Shown: positions 25,745-40,300 of the stretch, piece after piece | Layout: the number at the start of each line of letters is the position of its first letter | Numbering within the stretch: position 1 is the first letter of the stretch | From: Ascidia mentula | Lineage: Eukaryota; Chordata; Ascidiacea; Phlebobranchia; Ascidiidae | NCBI GenBank assembly: GCA_947561715.1 | Contig: OX387205.1 | Coordinates: 12,405,001-12,469,000, forward strand | Direction of reading: 5' to 3' | Length of the DNA stretch: 64,000 nt | The notes under the pieces: generated by a model | What the model saw: only the letters and a program-made list of their open reading frames with translations | Told to the model about the DNA's origin: nothing | The model's database searches: none | Program-made: the position numbers and the translations under genes

Positions 25745-28061
25745 TTAGAACGATTGGCGCAATGGTGAAAAATATTTCAAAAGCGGTATGACTGAAAAGG
25801 GTACTAGTCAAAAATATAAAGAACGTGGGCCTTGGTTGTACTTTCATTAGCCCGCGTGGAGTTACCGGAATATTTATACTTACCGCCTGTTTCGCAGTAC
25901 CAATTGTGACGTACATAAAAGTACATTGCCAGCAGAAAAGATACTACATTGACAACCAGAATGACCAGTTTTCGTTTCGCCAAAACCTTCTCCCTTGGCG
26001 TTTTAATAACTGTGGTGTTGTGTAAGCAGTTCGAAATCATGAATACCAGGGCTCCAACCATGAAGGCAATGAAGAACCCTTCGTGTGCCTCTGTGACATA
26101 AAAGTGGCGAAGGTAAAAAATTCTTACAAATGAATTTACACCAAAAATATAAACCATTGTATTTTCGTATAGGGAGAGATTAGTGAATAAATGCAACTAA
26201 AGTAAAGTTTCTCACAATTGTTCAGGACATTTTCACCGAAACGACGTACCGTTTCGTTCCGGGTTCTTTCACCTCTATACATAAACCAACAAATTAGCTA
26301 CTAAAATACAATACTATTTTGTCTCTGGCAGTGATTCCTAACCGCTGGTCACAACTATAATGACTTCAGTATCAGGACTTGTTCGTGGAAAATGCGGGGC
26401 TTGATTTAAACAAACTTTTTTTAGTTTGTTTAGCGCCAAGTTAAACCGCAGGGCCAATTATCTGCTTACAAGAAAAGGTCTTTTTCAAATCAGGCCTTTC
26501 GTCTTTTACGACCGGAAGGATTTTATACGGCTCCTTATTGACTTGGAGGTTTTGGCTCTAACACTAGACAAGTTTGAGTAACACTGGTCCAAATATATTC
26601 TATGACTTATCCACGCTAAAATACTAATTGATTGTTTGCTTGGTTTAATGTTTTTCACAAATCTGTGAATACAACCAAGAGTATTTTTATGTTTAATTCC
26701 ATTCCAGATTGTTAATAAGTTGTGACATGGTATATTTCTATTTGATCAAGAACTGAGAATGTTTTTTTTGGCGAAACATGTATTTTTACATAGACTTTGG
26801 ACACCAGGTATTTTTGTATTGTATTGGTATTTGTGTGTATAGTTGGTATACCATGGTATATAGAATGCAACTCACCGGCAATCTCGGTCGAGGAAACCAC
26901 GGAAAGACCAAGCAAGCCACAAATTTCCACCAAGTTGCCACAAATGGCCAAACGGGCGAGAAAACGGTGGAAAACAAAGAGCTGCAGATATAAGCACATA
27001 TGGGTAAGAGTTAGGTGTTGACTTTGTGACAATTTAATGGCAACTGAGAGTTAGAGCACCAAGATACTGAATAAATCACAGATATATTCGTTGTACAGGT
27101 AAAAATATAAAAATATATTTTTGACTATAAGCTGTGTCTTGAACAGTAGATAAAACCTTCAAGCAACGCCGATCCGAATTTAAGAACAAAAAATACTAAA
27201 AAAATAACAAATGTTAGGATGTTATGCGTTAAGCGGCTTACCAGACTGCTAGGTGAAATTCCTCGTGATTCCAGAAACGATTTAAAGGCAAACAATGAAA
27301 TAAATCTTGGCAACATGTGCAGGAAGATGCATGCCCGCCAAACATAAGCTTGCGGTGTTAGACGAATGGCTGCGCTGACCGTGGGCAAAAAGTTAAATAC
27401 CTGAAATAGATTAAGAAGTAGTTACGCCGAAGCGGTGGCTGTATTTTACTGTATGTCCGTTGATCGATTAGTGACAGTGATGCCAGGTAAAAATATTTTA
27501 AACCGTCAAATTTTGACCAATTTTGATCTAATTTAGCTGTAACACAGTTATTTGTGAATTCTTACAATCAGTGGCTTTATAGCCTCTATCGTGGTTACGT
27601 CGTTTGGTTCGGACCATGGTGCCACTTCCTATTAGGTTCTTTTCAAAAGCATGAAGAAAAAATACAATTTTTTTTTAAATCTTAACCAAATTTGATGAAT
27701 TTTAAGGCATAGGATAACATAAACCAACCAGGATGCATGAATATGGGTTTAAAAGTTTCATTGGAAAAATCCCCCAATAAACCGACACCCGTAAAAATAA
27801 CCTGCAACTCGATGTCGAAACCAGCCTAATCAAGCTGGAAAACCGACACCCTGGCAACACTGAATAGTGAGGCTAAAGATACCGTGTTTGCATGAATAAT
27901 TGAAACATACGCAATAATACCTGACAGTGTGTACTTGTTGAAACATCGAAAGCAAAGAGAAGTGACCATATTACGGAAAAAGCAAATCCAATGAGAGGAA
28001 GAGATATTCCGATGCCACCGACCGTCACAACGTTAAGTCCAACTAACTCAAATCTTTTCAT
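25745..28061 (-). CDS. PGAP2: Post-GPI attachment to proteins factor 2 (FRAG1/DRAM/Sfk1 family)
   Basis: Exons 27921-28061, 27242-27400, 26876-26981, 25884-26090, and probably 25745-25791, give about 219 aa; human PGAP2 is 254. Family signatures are the first membrane helix with FSVIWSLLFAFDVSTSTHC, then FLPTVSAAI, PQAYVWRACIFLHMLPRF, STEIAEAHEGFFIAFM, KRKLVILVVNVVSFLLAMYF and VRHNWYCETG. PGAP2 is a multi-pass Golgi/ER protein needed for fatty-acid remodelling of GPI anchors. The 3' end is uncertain. With the visible acceptor at 25792-25793 the phase gives the short tail VIPLLKYFSPLRQSF. The neighbouring frame, open to 25704, reads HTAFEIFFTIAPIVLKVHRA, which looks more like the expected last helix but would need a one-base shift or an unseen splice site. 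Confidence 0.85.
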
Positions 28062-31000
28062 GACTACTAAAAGCAGCACCAGTCGCGTTTAATGTACATT
28101 GATCAATTCTGGCCTATATTCCCGACGTTTCTTCTGAAAATAATTTTTGTCATGAGCAAATACAAATTTGCAATATCGTGATAGGTCCCCATCAGCATAA
28201 TTCAACAAAAAGATTAATTTTTACAACATTGTTAGGGCATTTCTGCCTGTTTTTATTATTACAACCTGAAAAATGCCTCAAAAGCTTTTCAAAAATGAAC
28301 ACAGACACCTTACAAATGAACCAGATAGTACAAGTTTATGCTGTGGCCACAGTAAAACAATTATTGTTTGTGCATTATAGGTTAATGCAACACTGCAAGG
28401 CAAAAGTAACCGAAATTATAAGCGCGTAAATCGTAAACCATTGTAAACAACATCTTGCGTTAGTTTACCTGTTGACTCGAACAGGATTTTGCATTTCCCC
28501 AACCACGTTCTATTGTAGTTTTGTGTAATGACAATAACAAAAAAGGCGTTATGACCTGACAGTAAAAGACCAGACTATTATCGTTTATTTTCGAACCAAT
28601 GTGATCAACTTTAACAAATCAACACTTCAAATTTATGATTCCACAGGAATATTCAACACTCGGCACTAGGACAGCACGCTTGAGCAATAGACTACTACAC
28701 AAACGAACTGTTGTTGATGGACAATCAACCACGCGCAGAAACTGTTTGTGCCTTGCCTTGATTCTTGACACTTTCGCATTAGAAACACGCCTGTACTAGA
28801 GATTTTTACCTGGGCGGAGGGTTCTAACCTAGCTGGGCTGAGTACACACACAAGCAGCGATACACAACAACGAACTACAAGCCACGAGCGTGCTGTGCAA
28901 ATAGGCTGTCTGCTGATATGTTTTTAATGACTGGCACGTTGGGAAAAATACCTCGCAAGTTTAACGTACAGTTTATGGCATTCAGAAGATGCCTTGGCAA
29001 AAAGTTCAATCAAGTACGCCAGTGTATCGTCTATTGTTGTAACCTAACGTCCTGTACACTATTTCAAATATTTAAATACTCTATGCGATGAACGCAGTAA
29101 AGAAAATTAGGCCTCTATCCAAAACAATGCCTGAACTACTATAAAAAATAATTTGATACAAACTGGTGATAATAGGTACTGCATGCTGCTAACCTCTCGT
29201 CTCAAAGTACAGTATCAGTAGGACTTGCGCATTTTATATATGCACGTGTTCTTGTACTAAACTAAGAGGACTCCAGTCACCACAAATAGCCATAAGCTTT
29301 CTCGGCGCATAAGTTTGACTCTTGACGGCTGTAAATCCCAAGGCACGTGAGTTTGACTGTGGATAAATGCAAAAAGCCATCGAACCGTTATTTAATACGA
29401 ACAAATTACTGTGGGTCGCGTAACGCCAATGAATAATAGAAAATGAAGTAAAGGGAAAATTCGAGATAAGCAGCAGCCGGGCAGGGGATGAAGGGTGCCA
29501 TACTACAAGTGAGCAATTTGTTCAATATTTCGAAACTTGACATACTACACGCGTTTATATAGCGCTGTACTTAACATGCGCACAAGAAAACTGCAATTGC
29601 GTTTTGCTATTGTTCGTTGGTTTGTCGCAATGGCGGCAAAGTGTTAGTAAATGTAATATTAGCTCTGCGACAAACTAGATACTAGTTCGAGGCGAACACA
29701 AGTAAAAGGCGACGAACATTAAGGCATATGGATAGCGACGGGCACTATAACATATATTGCGAGTGCTATGTATGGGTTAATGTGTACGGACAACACTACA
29801 TCAGAACAAATGATTGTCACATTGTAGCCGAAACATTGTTTAAGGCATTGTGAAGCGCACATTGAATGGTCAGCACGTAAATATTCAACTAAAATTTGAA
29901 AATGACGGAGTACAGAGTTCTTCATTTTTTTGTATAGTTCCAGAGTTAGTGTTTGAGGCGTGTTAATCAAACATTTGCAAAAAACGCCAAGTACAATTAG
30001 ATGAACAAGGTTTGAATTACACAGAGCACGAGTCATGGTGATGAATAGGTAATTTTAGGGAGATGTTGTTTAAGGTGGTATGTTCTAAACTATACCCATG
30101 GTTTGTGAGGAGTAAACGTGGTATGTTTTGGTTATATGGGCCAGTGGTACAACAACAGAATTAGTAAAACGGAATGGGGTTGAAACTAAAAAATCGATAA
30201 TTTCTTAGCGCAATTTAAGGAGGATTTCGGTTTGTGCAGGAAACAGCGGGAACTCAGGTCTGGAATCAGTGTGAAGTTTAAGTGATATGGTTGAGGAAGA
30301 AGCGAATCCGTTGCTCAACACAAATCTTTATCGTGAAAAAATTGCGCTCAGCGAATACACCGACAGTGTTATATGTGTTAAAACGTAAAACGGCAACTTA
30401 AAACAGGTACAACAGCCAATAGGCAAGCATTAAGTGTCACAACATAGAAAGAAACGCGTCGACTTTTAACACCCAGATTTCAACTTGGCTGAGACTATGG
30501 GTTAATGTGCGCAAGGTCAAGCAAAATAAAAAAAAAACGGCTTTGTTACCGAAAAATGACAAGAGACAATTTACACGAGGGTGGGAATCAGTGGTAATAA
30601 CGACACTAAGTACATTTTTTGCGCTGGGCAGTCCATGAGTATATTTATACTTTAATAGCACATACCAGTAGCCATACAAACCTTTGAGTTCTATTATATG
30701 CTGCACAAGTACATATTAAGTAAATACTTCAAAAAAAAAAATTTTTTGTTTTTAATTTTTGTCTTATTGACAAAACCCCAATCAGTTCACTGGCATTTTT
30801 TGTACAATAAGGTGTATATCGTACCAGCGAAAATTAGAATTTAATTTTCTATTCGGATATTCACGTGATTATCGATCGGCGTACTAAGTCTTGTGTCAAC
30901 TTTCAGACCAACAACAACACCGTTACTGCATTGGAAAACAAATTAAGGCAGTATGTAAAGGATCAAGAACTGAAACGCGGTGTTCTGTAATATTTGTAGC

Positions 31001-31394
31001 TTGAGTAAAGCCGACAATAAGTAATTTCAATATTCACTGGGGTTGAAATTTAGTTCAAGTGCAAGATCAATCGAATTAGGAAACGGGCCGTTATTGGTTG
31101 AATGCGAATCATCGTAGTGTTTTGTACCTACTGGCAATGACTATATGGCGACTAAATATCAGCACGGCGCGCCGCTACAACACTGATATATACGAGATCT
31201 ACGCGGCAACGAATGCTCAAAGTCGCTCAAGAACAATGTGATTTGCTACAAAAAAGCAAAACCTCCTTCGTAGATTTCAACAAATCAAAACACGAAATTA
31301 GTTCTCAGTACAATCAAGAGTGCGAGAGTTCAGAACGACACGCGTCGCCGACCAGGAGGTCAAGCGAAGGTCAAAGGTCAGCGCAGGGTCACGG
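28062..31394. other. Spacer between PGAP2 and the TOCA gene
   Basis: 3.3 kb with the PGAP2 promoter side (from 28062) and the presumed 3' UTR of the TOCA gene (toward 31394). Open stretches on either strand lack splice support or recognisable motifs, and I saw no clear polyadenylation signal for the TOCA gene. Confidence 0.4.
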
Positions 31395-34300
31395 TCAAGT
31401 GTAGAACTTCACTTCGATGTAAGTGGTCGGAACGTATCCGTCCGTATCCCCACACATAGCCCGCGTCCATCCGTCCCCGCTGTCAGCTTCCAGAACCATG
31501 AATTCCTGTCCGGCTTTCATGGACAAAGCGCCGTCCGACTGTCCAGCTAAGTAAGGGTGGGAATTTTAAGTAACTTATATATATATATTTTTTTTTAACC
31601 CCACGTGGTATTTCTTTGGAGTAATACTAATTCAGGAACACTATGACAACGGATTTATTCCTAATTCTGAGAATACACAGACTGGCCCATAGTGCTGAAA
31701 ACATTGACATGTTTTATTAAGTTAAAACGTTTTGGCAAAAACTATATAAAGCTGACCTGACTAAACAAGACATGTCAATGTTTTCAGCAATATGGGCTAG
31801 AATGTTTATTTTCAGAATTATGAATAAATCCGTTATTAGTGCTCCTGAATTACAATTTTACCAAAAAATAGTAAAGGCAGAAATAGTTGCACGGTTTTCC
31901 ACGTTATCTTTAGCTAAGATTAAAAAAAACAATTACAGGAAATTAATGTAAAACACCTTCAAAGTCGTAGAGAGCAACGGCCGTTCCGATTGGTTCAGTT
32001 TCTTCGTCAAAATCGTCACCAAAACTCTGGTCTCTTTGTAAACCACTAAACATAAAAAGATTCTCCTGTGACCAAAGTCTGGAATTAACTCTCAATTTGG
32101 GATACAGACCTTCAATACACGTGTGATTGAAATAGATTGACATTCACGAAACTCGCATTTTAATCTTGGCATACGCACGGATATTTACAGGTTTATGTCG
32201 AGAACTAACATTAATTCGAGTTTGCTTAATTTGGGATAGAATGTTTGCATAATTATTGGAATCTTTAAAAACAGTCTTATGGGCTGCAAAGGTATCTGAT
32301 TTATTCCACAAGTTAAATCATTTGTTGTTACAAAAAAGTCATTTGTTTAATATGAACAGAATAGCCAATACAGTGCTGGAGGCTATTCTGTTCATATTAA
32401 AGATTTACAAAACCGTTAGTTATGTTCCTAAGTCATTTGTTGTTATGTTTGAACACGTTTTTAACTTGGTTTATTTGAGAAAGCAAAACCCGATTAATGC
32501 AAGTTACCTGCTCTTGCTGTCTGTGTCGGTTTTCAAAGGTTGGTGTACGGGTTTCTGTTGTGGCTGTGGTTCTGGTGACGGCTTGGTCATTCGAGATGGG
32601 GAACCTTTCACTGTAGCTGCCGCTTCGTTGTACCAAGCCTAAAACATAAACTGGGTTGATATGGGAAGGTCAGTGTTGACGTTTTTTTGGCCAAATGAGG
32701 CGGTAATTGTTGCGGTCTACAAAGCTCCAGAAAACATCTCCCACGGGTTTGGTTCAACCGTTGAATTTGGCGTTACGAAATCAATAACAAGAATACAAGA
32801 TATGCCTGAATTTGGAAACGGAAAAAAACACTGTTTTTAACGATAGAAAGGAAAACACCTTTTTCCGTCTGTAGTAACATAACGATTAAGTAAATGCGAT
32901 TTTTACCATATGCGTGTACATCAGATTTGTGGCTTTATTTGGCAAAACCCCCTTGCATGCGTTTAATTCGCACAGGTGTCTGAATGAGTCAAATGAAAAT
33001 GCACTTGATGAATTATTCAGTCCGAGGTTTCCAGTTGACCTCAACCTTTGTCAAGCCTAAAATTCCCGGTATTGTTTTTCTGGGGGGCTCAGTCACACGA
33101 GACTTGCCTAATTAGAATGGGTTTGATATATTTCACTTACTGGCTCACAGGAAAATCAAATTAATCAATTGGATATTGTGGGAGAATGAGACTAACACAA
33201 GACACATATGACACTGCAACCATATTCCTTTAATCATATTAAAAAAATTCTGAAACCGGATATTCAATTAGAAGGTTTGGAAGAGAGCTGACTGTAATAC
33301 AACCTGACATGCCACGAACAATATCCTTAAAATAGTGATAGAGAGGGTTGCCATACCATGCTCATTTCTAAGATGTGTGTTTATTTTTGCAATCAGTATT
33401 CCAGGAAATACAAATGTGTTAACATCTTAGAAACATGTATGTGTGCAGTTTTCTTAAAAAAATGCGCTTATTTTTCTGTTGAATATGATTTTTTGAGCGG
33501 ACCAGACGCCCCCCCTCCCAAAAAAAGGCCCAAAAGAAAACCTGGTTATAGATCGTAATCAAATGGGCTTCAATTGTTAAAAACATTTACATCCAAAGAA
33601 TTTTACCTCATGTTGGTTTAGATCTGCCTGGAGTTTGTTAATTTTTTGTGTTGCGATGTTGATTTGATTTTCAAGAGAATTGGCATCACCAAGTGCAGGA
33701 TTTGATCGGTAAACATCTTGCATCTTCAGGATTGCTTTCCTAAAATCAGACAATTGCAACATTAGGAAATTTTTATTTTAGAGCTTTGAAATTTTAATCA
33801 AGCTCAGACATGTGAGGGTAGCATAGGCATTGGTATGCAATGCATCCCACAATAAGCTGATAGGGCAGCTTTGTCTCATGACTGTGTTGTAACAATATTT
33901 CCTGTCCCTTTTAATTTAGTCATGAGCATGAATGGCGTAATTCGTAGCCTTGATTATTGGGATAAACTAAATTTTTTAAAGAAAAGATATTTTACTTTTT
34001 AAATTTTCAGCAAAGGCGACACAACTGAAAATACTGATATTACAACAAACAGTTCTGAGTTTAAATTAAACTTTGAATTAAGGTTGTACATAGATTAGGG
34101 CTTTTCAAACTATGGACCGTGACCCTATTTGTGGTCGTCAGATATAATTTAGTGGTGGTGAAGCAGAAACACGATCTAAGATTTAAAATGAAACTTGTAC
34201 AGTTTTTTTAACAATAGTGTGTTGGCTAACCATTCAGAGGGTCACATAGAAATTTATTTTTCGAAATTGGGTTGCAGAACATGGGAGTCCCAGCACTAGA

Positions 34301-37300
34301 GAAAACACACACAATTTACCTCCCGTCATCTTCCTTAGTCAGTTCTTTCTTAATATCCTCGATTTGTTTTTGAAGTTTTTTTCGTCTTTGTTCTGGTGGA
34401 AGGTGAGAGTAATCCGGTGACTCAGCAACCTAAAACATGAATCATCACTTTTTCCACCTTTTTCAAGATATTACAATGGAAATACTTTCTGTTTTGAACA
34501 TTTATGGATCAGATCAGTTTAACAATGAACTGTTTTTGTTCATTATACAGTCATTATGATGACATAATCACAGCAACAAGTACAGGCCACATGCTAAAGA
34601 CACGTAAACGGAAGGCAAGCATTTAGGAGCAGAACTTATGATGTAAGTGTGTGTTGGACAACTAAACAGACAAGCAGGAAGTAACGGATTGAATCAGATA
34701 CTTGGATGCTTGGCATAACAGCAACCTCACATGCACCACTACTACTTCATGTTTATGATATCTCCTACACATCACATTTACATGTGTGGGCTTGTGGATA
34801 ATGCACTGCTTTGAATATGTGCTGTAGGTGACTGTGTGGTGTTGCATTGGTTGTACGCAAATACATTACACTATAAATGGTTTTTGTGGGGTCAGCAATA
34901 ATAAGTAGCTATGAACAAGTCAATTAAAGTGATTTATGAAATATATCAAAGACAGTGTCAGTGCTTTATTGAAATAAAATAAGCCAACATACACCACCTT
35001 TACAAAACTTTCAAATTCAAATAAAACTCATTAGCTTTAGTCGTTTCACAGCTAATGATAGTATTTAAACAACACTAATCATTAGACATACAGTGTGCTC
35101 AACTATAATATCACATGTAGATTATGGCAAATATATGTGTCAGAGCTGGGCACACTTTTTAACTCATGCACAAGAATACATGCAATCATGATGTCATATC
35201 CCACTTCCTTATACACAATCTATTGTGAGTTTGAACAAAATTAGTCACTTGCATGAATTGAGTGGAGATTCTGAATTGGCCGGGTTTGCTTATGAAAGGT
35301 TATACCCTACAGTCTAAGAGGGAGTCATATACTGCTTTTAGATACTGGCATACTAGGTAATGTAGAAATATCAGTGTCGTAATTTTGGACAAAGTTTGCT
35401 GAAAGAATGACATGCACAACCCACTAAACTATGGAAAATAATAACATGCAAATGACATTGTGTAGCACATTCCCATGCATGACAATTGTTAGGTTAAAAC
35501 AGGAAAGATTTAATACAACGCAAATGTACAAAAATGTACCAGCAATGTTTTTCTAGTCCTAAGCAAATGTCTGAGTTGCATGTAATGGGTAGCAAAAGCC
35601 TAGATGTATACAGTCCGTATGACAGAGCTGACATTTCATTTCCCAAGCCAATACCCAATAAGTCAACCACTATTTGGAGCTGCCAGCCAGAAAAACAAAC
35701 ACAATTTCAATTCCAAATCAACCAAAGCATGTAATATCAGAAAAAAGACTGTCTTATCTTCCAGAATCACTGCAAACATAGCAATTGGAAACGAAAAAAA
35801 ACCCTGCACAATCCCAACCAACCAAAATCCATGCTTATGTCCAAGTTTGGGCTGAAAGGAAATGTACAAGCTTTTTGACTTGCAGTGGCAGCATGCTAAA
35901 ATGAAACTAGACCTCATAAAGATTCATAGAAATGATACTTGGGGAGATGCAACTTACCGGCTCCCCATCACAGATCGCCACTTCATCGTATGGATTTTCA
36001 AAGCTAACGTCTCGTTTTTTTTCACCACCGGCTTCGATAAAGCCTTCGGTTGATATAGCAGACCCAGACATGTCCACTGAAATCGGGCCTGACACTTCAA
36101 TTTTTGGAAAAAACTCTGGCGGTTTCGACATTCGGAACATGGTCTTTAGTTTCTTTTTATTTCTGGAAACAGAACTTCTGATGTCACTCCCAGCACGTTG
36201 ACGTCCGTTTTCTTTTGCTTCATCAGGTTTGCTGCTTAACAAGTCAACTGAGGAACTCCGTTTTTCACGAGTCAAACTTGGTTCGTCAACTTCAACGTTA
36301 ACATAGCTTTTCTTTTGTGTATACGAGAGCGTTCTTGATTTTTGTTGGCTTTCGGCTATTGACGGAGCACCTTGACTGGAATTTTCTTCTGCGTCTGATT
36401 TGCGGCTGTCGCTGTTCACACTCGAGGATCGCGGGATAGGAGATTCAGCAGAAAGTTGCTTGCGAATGTAATTTACTGGACCAGGCTATATTGCAGAAAA
36501 ACCAGCAATAACCGATATTACCTCCTTCACAAATTTTTCCAGAAACAAGCCAACAGTACAAGTAATCATAGAAAATATGAATGTACCAAAGTAAACCTTT
36601 AGCTTTAAGTTGCAAGATATAAATTTTTCATTGACAATAACATGGTAAAGCATTTGTAGTTTTAATGGAAGCAAGCAGTGCAATTTCATTACATCTGGTT
36701 TTGACACTTAAAGAATTATGACCAAAAGCACACAAACCAGCTGTCATTCTCAGGGTTTAATATGTTACCAGGCCCCGTCCAAACACAAGACCACAAACAA
36801 TTTGATTACATTTCCTTACTAAACATAATCGGATGCCATGTGTTAATGTTGTCCTATAATAAATACACGGACATTTACTGAGAAAACTGTTTGAACAGTG
36901 GAGACCAGAAACGCAGGAAAAGAAAACATATAGGTTGAATTACAAGACCAACAAACAAGGGCGCACCTCATAATTAAGGGTTATATGTCTGAATGATGGT
37001 TCAATCAATGCAAAATTGTGCATGTTTATGTAGTCGTTATACAGTGGTGTTCCATGAATTATGTGAGAGCTAAAATGTTAGAGGCACTCGGGAATGTATT
37101 TCATATTTTAGGAAAAAAATTAAACAAATGTGTAACCCTGGACATACTGTTGCAATTGGCACTTATTTCTTAATTAAAAAACCGAATATAAGTGTACGGT
37201 TTAATTTTTAGGTTAAACAGGAAACTATATGATGTGGACAGGAAAGCTGTCATGTTAGTACTTCAATACATGCAATGAATTTCACTGGAGGGTTCTAGTA

Positions 37301-40300
37301 AATCATAAAATTTACAAGATTGCTCACACACACATGCCAGTTGTTTAGGATGGCAGGTTGCACACATGCACATTTAGGCTAGGCAAGCTATCCGACCATG
37401 CAGCACCCAATGTATAATTAATTAAGCGTCTGTGCATTTGATGGATTGAAGTCTAGCAGAGTTTAATGCTCAGGCAGTAATTCAAATGATATTAGGTGAC
37501 TGCGTACTAAAATTAGCCTGGGTTAGAAAAACTGTAGAAATGTGTGACAAATTTTGAAATCTAGGTCATAACTACAGGCATGACATTTGTCAGTACTAAA
37601 CCCTATCCCATTACATGCCTCAGACAACAGGACAAGTGTAGGGTAAACCAAATGTAATGAAATACAACAAGTTTCACTTGCGTGTTATAGCAAGCAACTT
37701 CTTAACTGTGTGTGGATAAATATAACGAAGGCTATAAAAACCACCAAGCACAAACACACACAATTCCACGAACCTTTTTAGGGCCAAACAGCCAACTTAA
37801 ACCACCCTTCCGATTCTGTGGTTTTCCGATGATTAGAGAATTCCTCTGATTTCCATCAGAACCATCTTCATGGTTGGTTTTTCCGTGTTGCGGGGAAGTG
37901 AAGTCTTCAAACTCCTTGGCACCTGGTGGCGTGAATCCTGACTTCAATTTCTCTACTACAAGGGCAGCATCCTGAACAAAACAAAGATTGAGCGCTTATG
38001 TTGAAACCTTACTACAAGGGTGCATTTGTGAATATGTTGAATAAGTGTGTATAAATAAGTTTTTGAATGTTAAACACTTGTTGTGCATTATAAAATAGAT
38101 ACAAAACAGGAATTGTATAGGAATTATCTGTAGCTTTCACGCCAGTCAGTTTTGTGATGAATTATTTTGTGGTGGCCATTAATTAATACCGGGTTACACT
38201 AAAAAACATCACATACTGTTGCCAGTATATTTACAAAGGGAAAGAACAATGCTCTATAATAAGCCTAAGGTCACTTTGCTGTGATGCTAAACTTCGCTTA
38301 TGCAAACAAAATTTGGACCATATGCAAACAAACCAGCTTGGCATCGATAGCGTTGGCCGCCCGGTCCATTCCATCCAAGCACTTTTGAATGATGGGTTTC
38401 ACTTTCTGCTCAATTTTAGCATATTCGATCATGAGTTCCTTAAACTTAAGAATTCCCTTTTCATCATTGTCACGGTAACTCTACACAATAGAAAATTTTT
38501 TATTTGTGTGAAACTAATACACAAAAAATAAGCAACCACACTTGTATTATACACACACCTTTTAAATGTTAACAGACAGGGTAGTGGAACAAGGTTTTAA
38601 CAAAATAGCCCAAATTATAATAAAATAGTCTGGTATCAACCACAGTGGTAATTAGAAAAGTCATCATTTGTCATAATCGGCTAAAGTGAAACTACTCACA
38701 GCAAATATTTTTGGCATAGCGGTTTGGTAATGTTCTGATTGTTCAGAGTTAAACTGCTGTAAGAAGGCACCATAGTCAGTCTTGCAACCTTCAACAGAGT
38801 CTTTTCTGCTAGTCCACATGTGTTTGGCCTGTAAACCAACAAGGTATTATTTCTATTTATTAACATTTCCAGACAGTTTTTTCATTTTTATCCACAATCA
38901 CTAACAGAATAAAAAAAAACAAGTTTATTAAAAATTTACTTTTTCCACATCTGCTTTGGTGACATTGGTGTCAGCGTCCAACTTCTCGAAATAACTTTGT
39001 GCACGTTCACATTCTTTCCATTCTTTTTCAAACTTCTTCTTAATTTGTTCTAATGTGCGCTCATGTTGGTCCAATACAGACTGCAGATGACGACCATCTT
39101 GGTAAAGCTGAAAGGGAAATGTGACTTATGTTAGTAAGTCAGCACAAAAAATTTCTCCAACCAACAGAAATTAAAAAGGGCCACAGTTTTGGGAAAAAGA
39201 ATGTCATTTCTTATATAAACTTGTGCTTGTTTTGATTTGATACATTAAATACAACTAAAGATATTAATTCATATGCAGTGACACAGCAGGAAAATGGGTG
39301 ACACAAACAATCAATGATTCATTCTAATCAATCATCAACACGCAATTCGATATACCAAGACCTAGCGACAATTTCAACATCATTATGCACTCGTGTTTCC
39401 TTGGTCATTCATTTTTACTGATAGAGAGTGAACGGCTATTGAAAAAAGTAGTGTGGCATGTGCAATGGTGTGTTGCAAAAGATTTAAAATGATTGCACAA
39501 CTTGCCAAGCGGGCATACATTATTCATCTGACTTAGGTTGCCAAGACCACAGTGAAATCGATTTTGTACAAGATAAATTCTGGGTTAAGTGTTGGTGCTT
39601 ACAGTAGGCAATGATACATATGGACGATAGAAAAAAAAAATTGCATATCAAGGTAATTCAAAGGCCTTTTATTCCATTTTTACCATATTAAAATGCAAAT
39701 TACTATTCTTCGCACAGAAACAATCAACATATTTCTCTACCTTCTTTTTCTCAGTTTTTAGTTCGTTGTAGAAAACCTGAGCATTCTTACTAATGTTGGA
39801 CATCATCTCCTCAGCCACTGTCTCATGTTGTCCAGCAATATCATTTAACTCAGAAAGCTGGTTTTGAAATGCCTTGTGTGTGGAAAACCTTTCAAAAACA
39901 AATTTAACAGCATTGTTTTGTTAGGGGTGTGCAAGGTTCGGTTAAAAACCTTCAGTCAATATATGCCCAAACTAATTTTCATGATGGCCATAATAAACGC
40001 TTGTTCACCTACAAATTATGGTTTAACATAAGTCTACTTTTAGATCCTTATTCTGGCACTAATTTTGCTAGTGTTTGTTTGATGCAGTACTATTTTGATG
40101 CACAAATTCTAACAGCATACACAAGTCCAGGCACTGTTGTTAAATTTCAATTAAAGCACAGAAAATGTAGAATTTGAAAAAAATTTAAAAACATGTTGTT
40201 TCCCAAGCCCAAATTAAAGATTGGCATGATTAGAAATCTTTCTTACATGCTTCGGTCTTCTTCTCGTTTTTTGGGTTGAAAACTCTTGACAAGTTTCCTC

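Noticed and set aside
33358-33558. Plus-strand frame ending PPPKKRPKRKPGYRS, resembling a nuclear localisation tail
   Set aside because: It lies inside a TOCA intron on the opposite strand, and I found no splice partner. The basic run comes from a local A/G-rich stretch.
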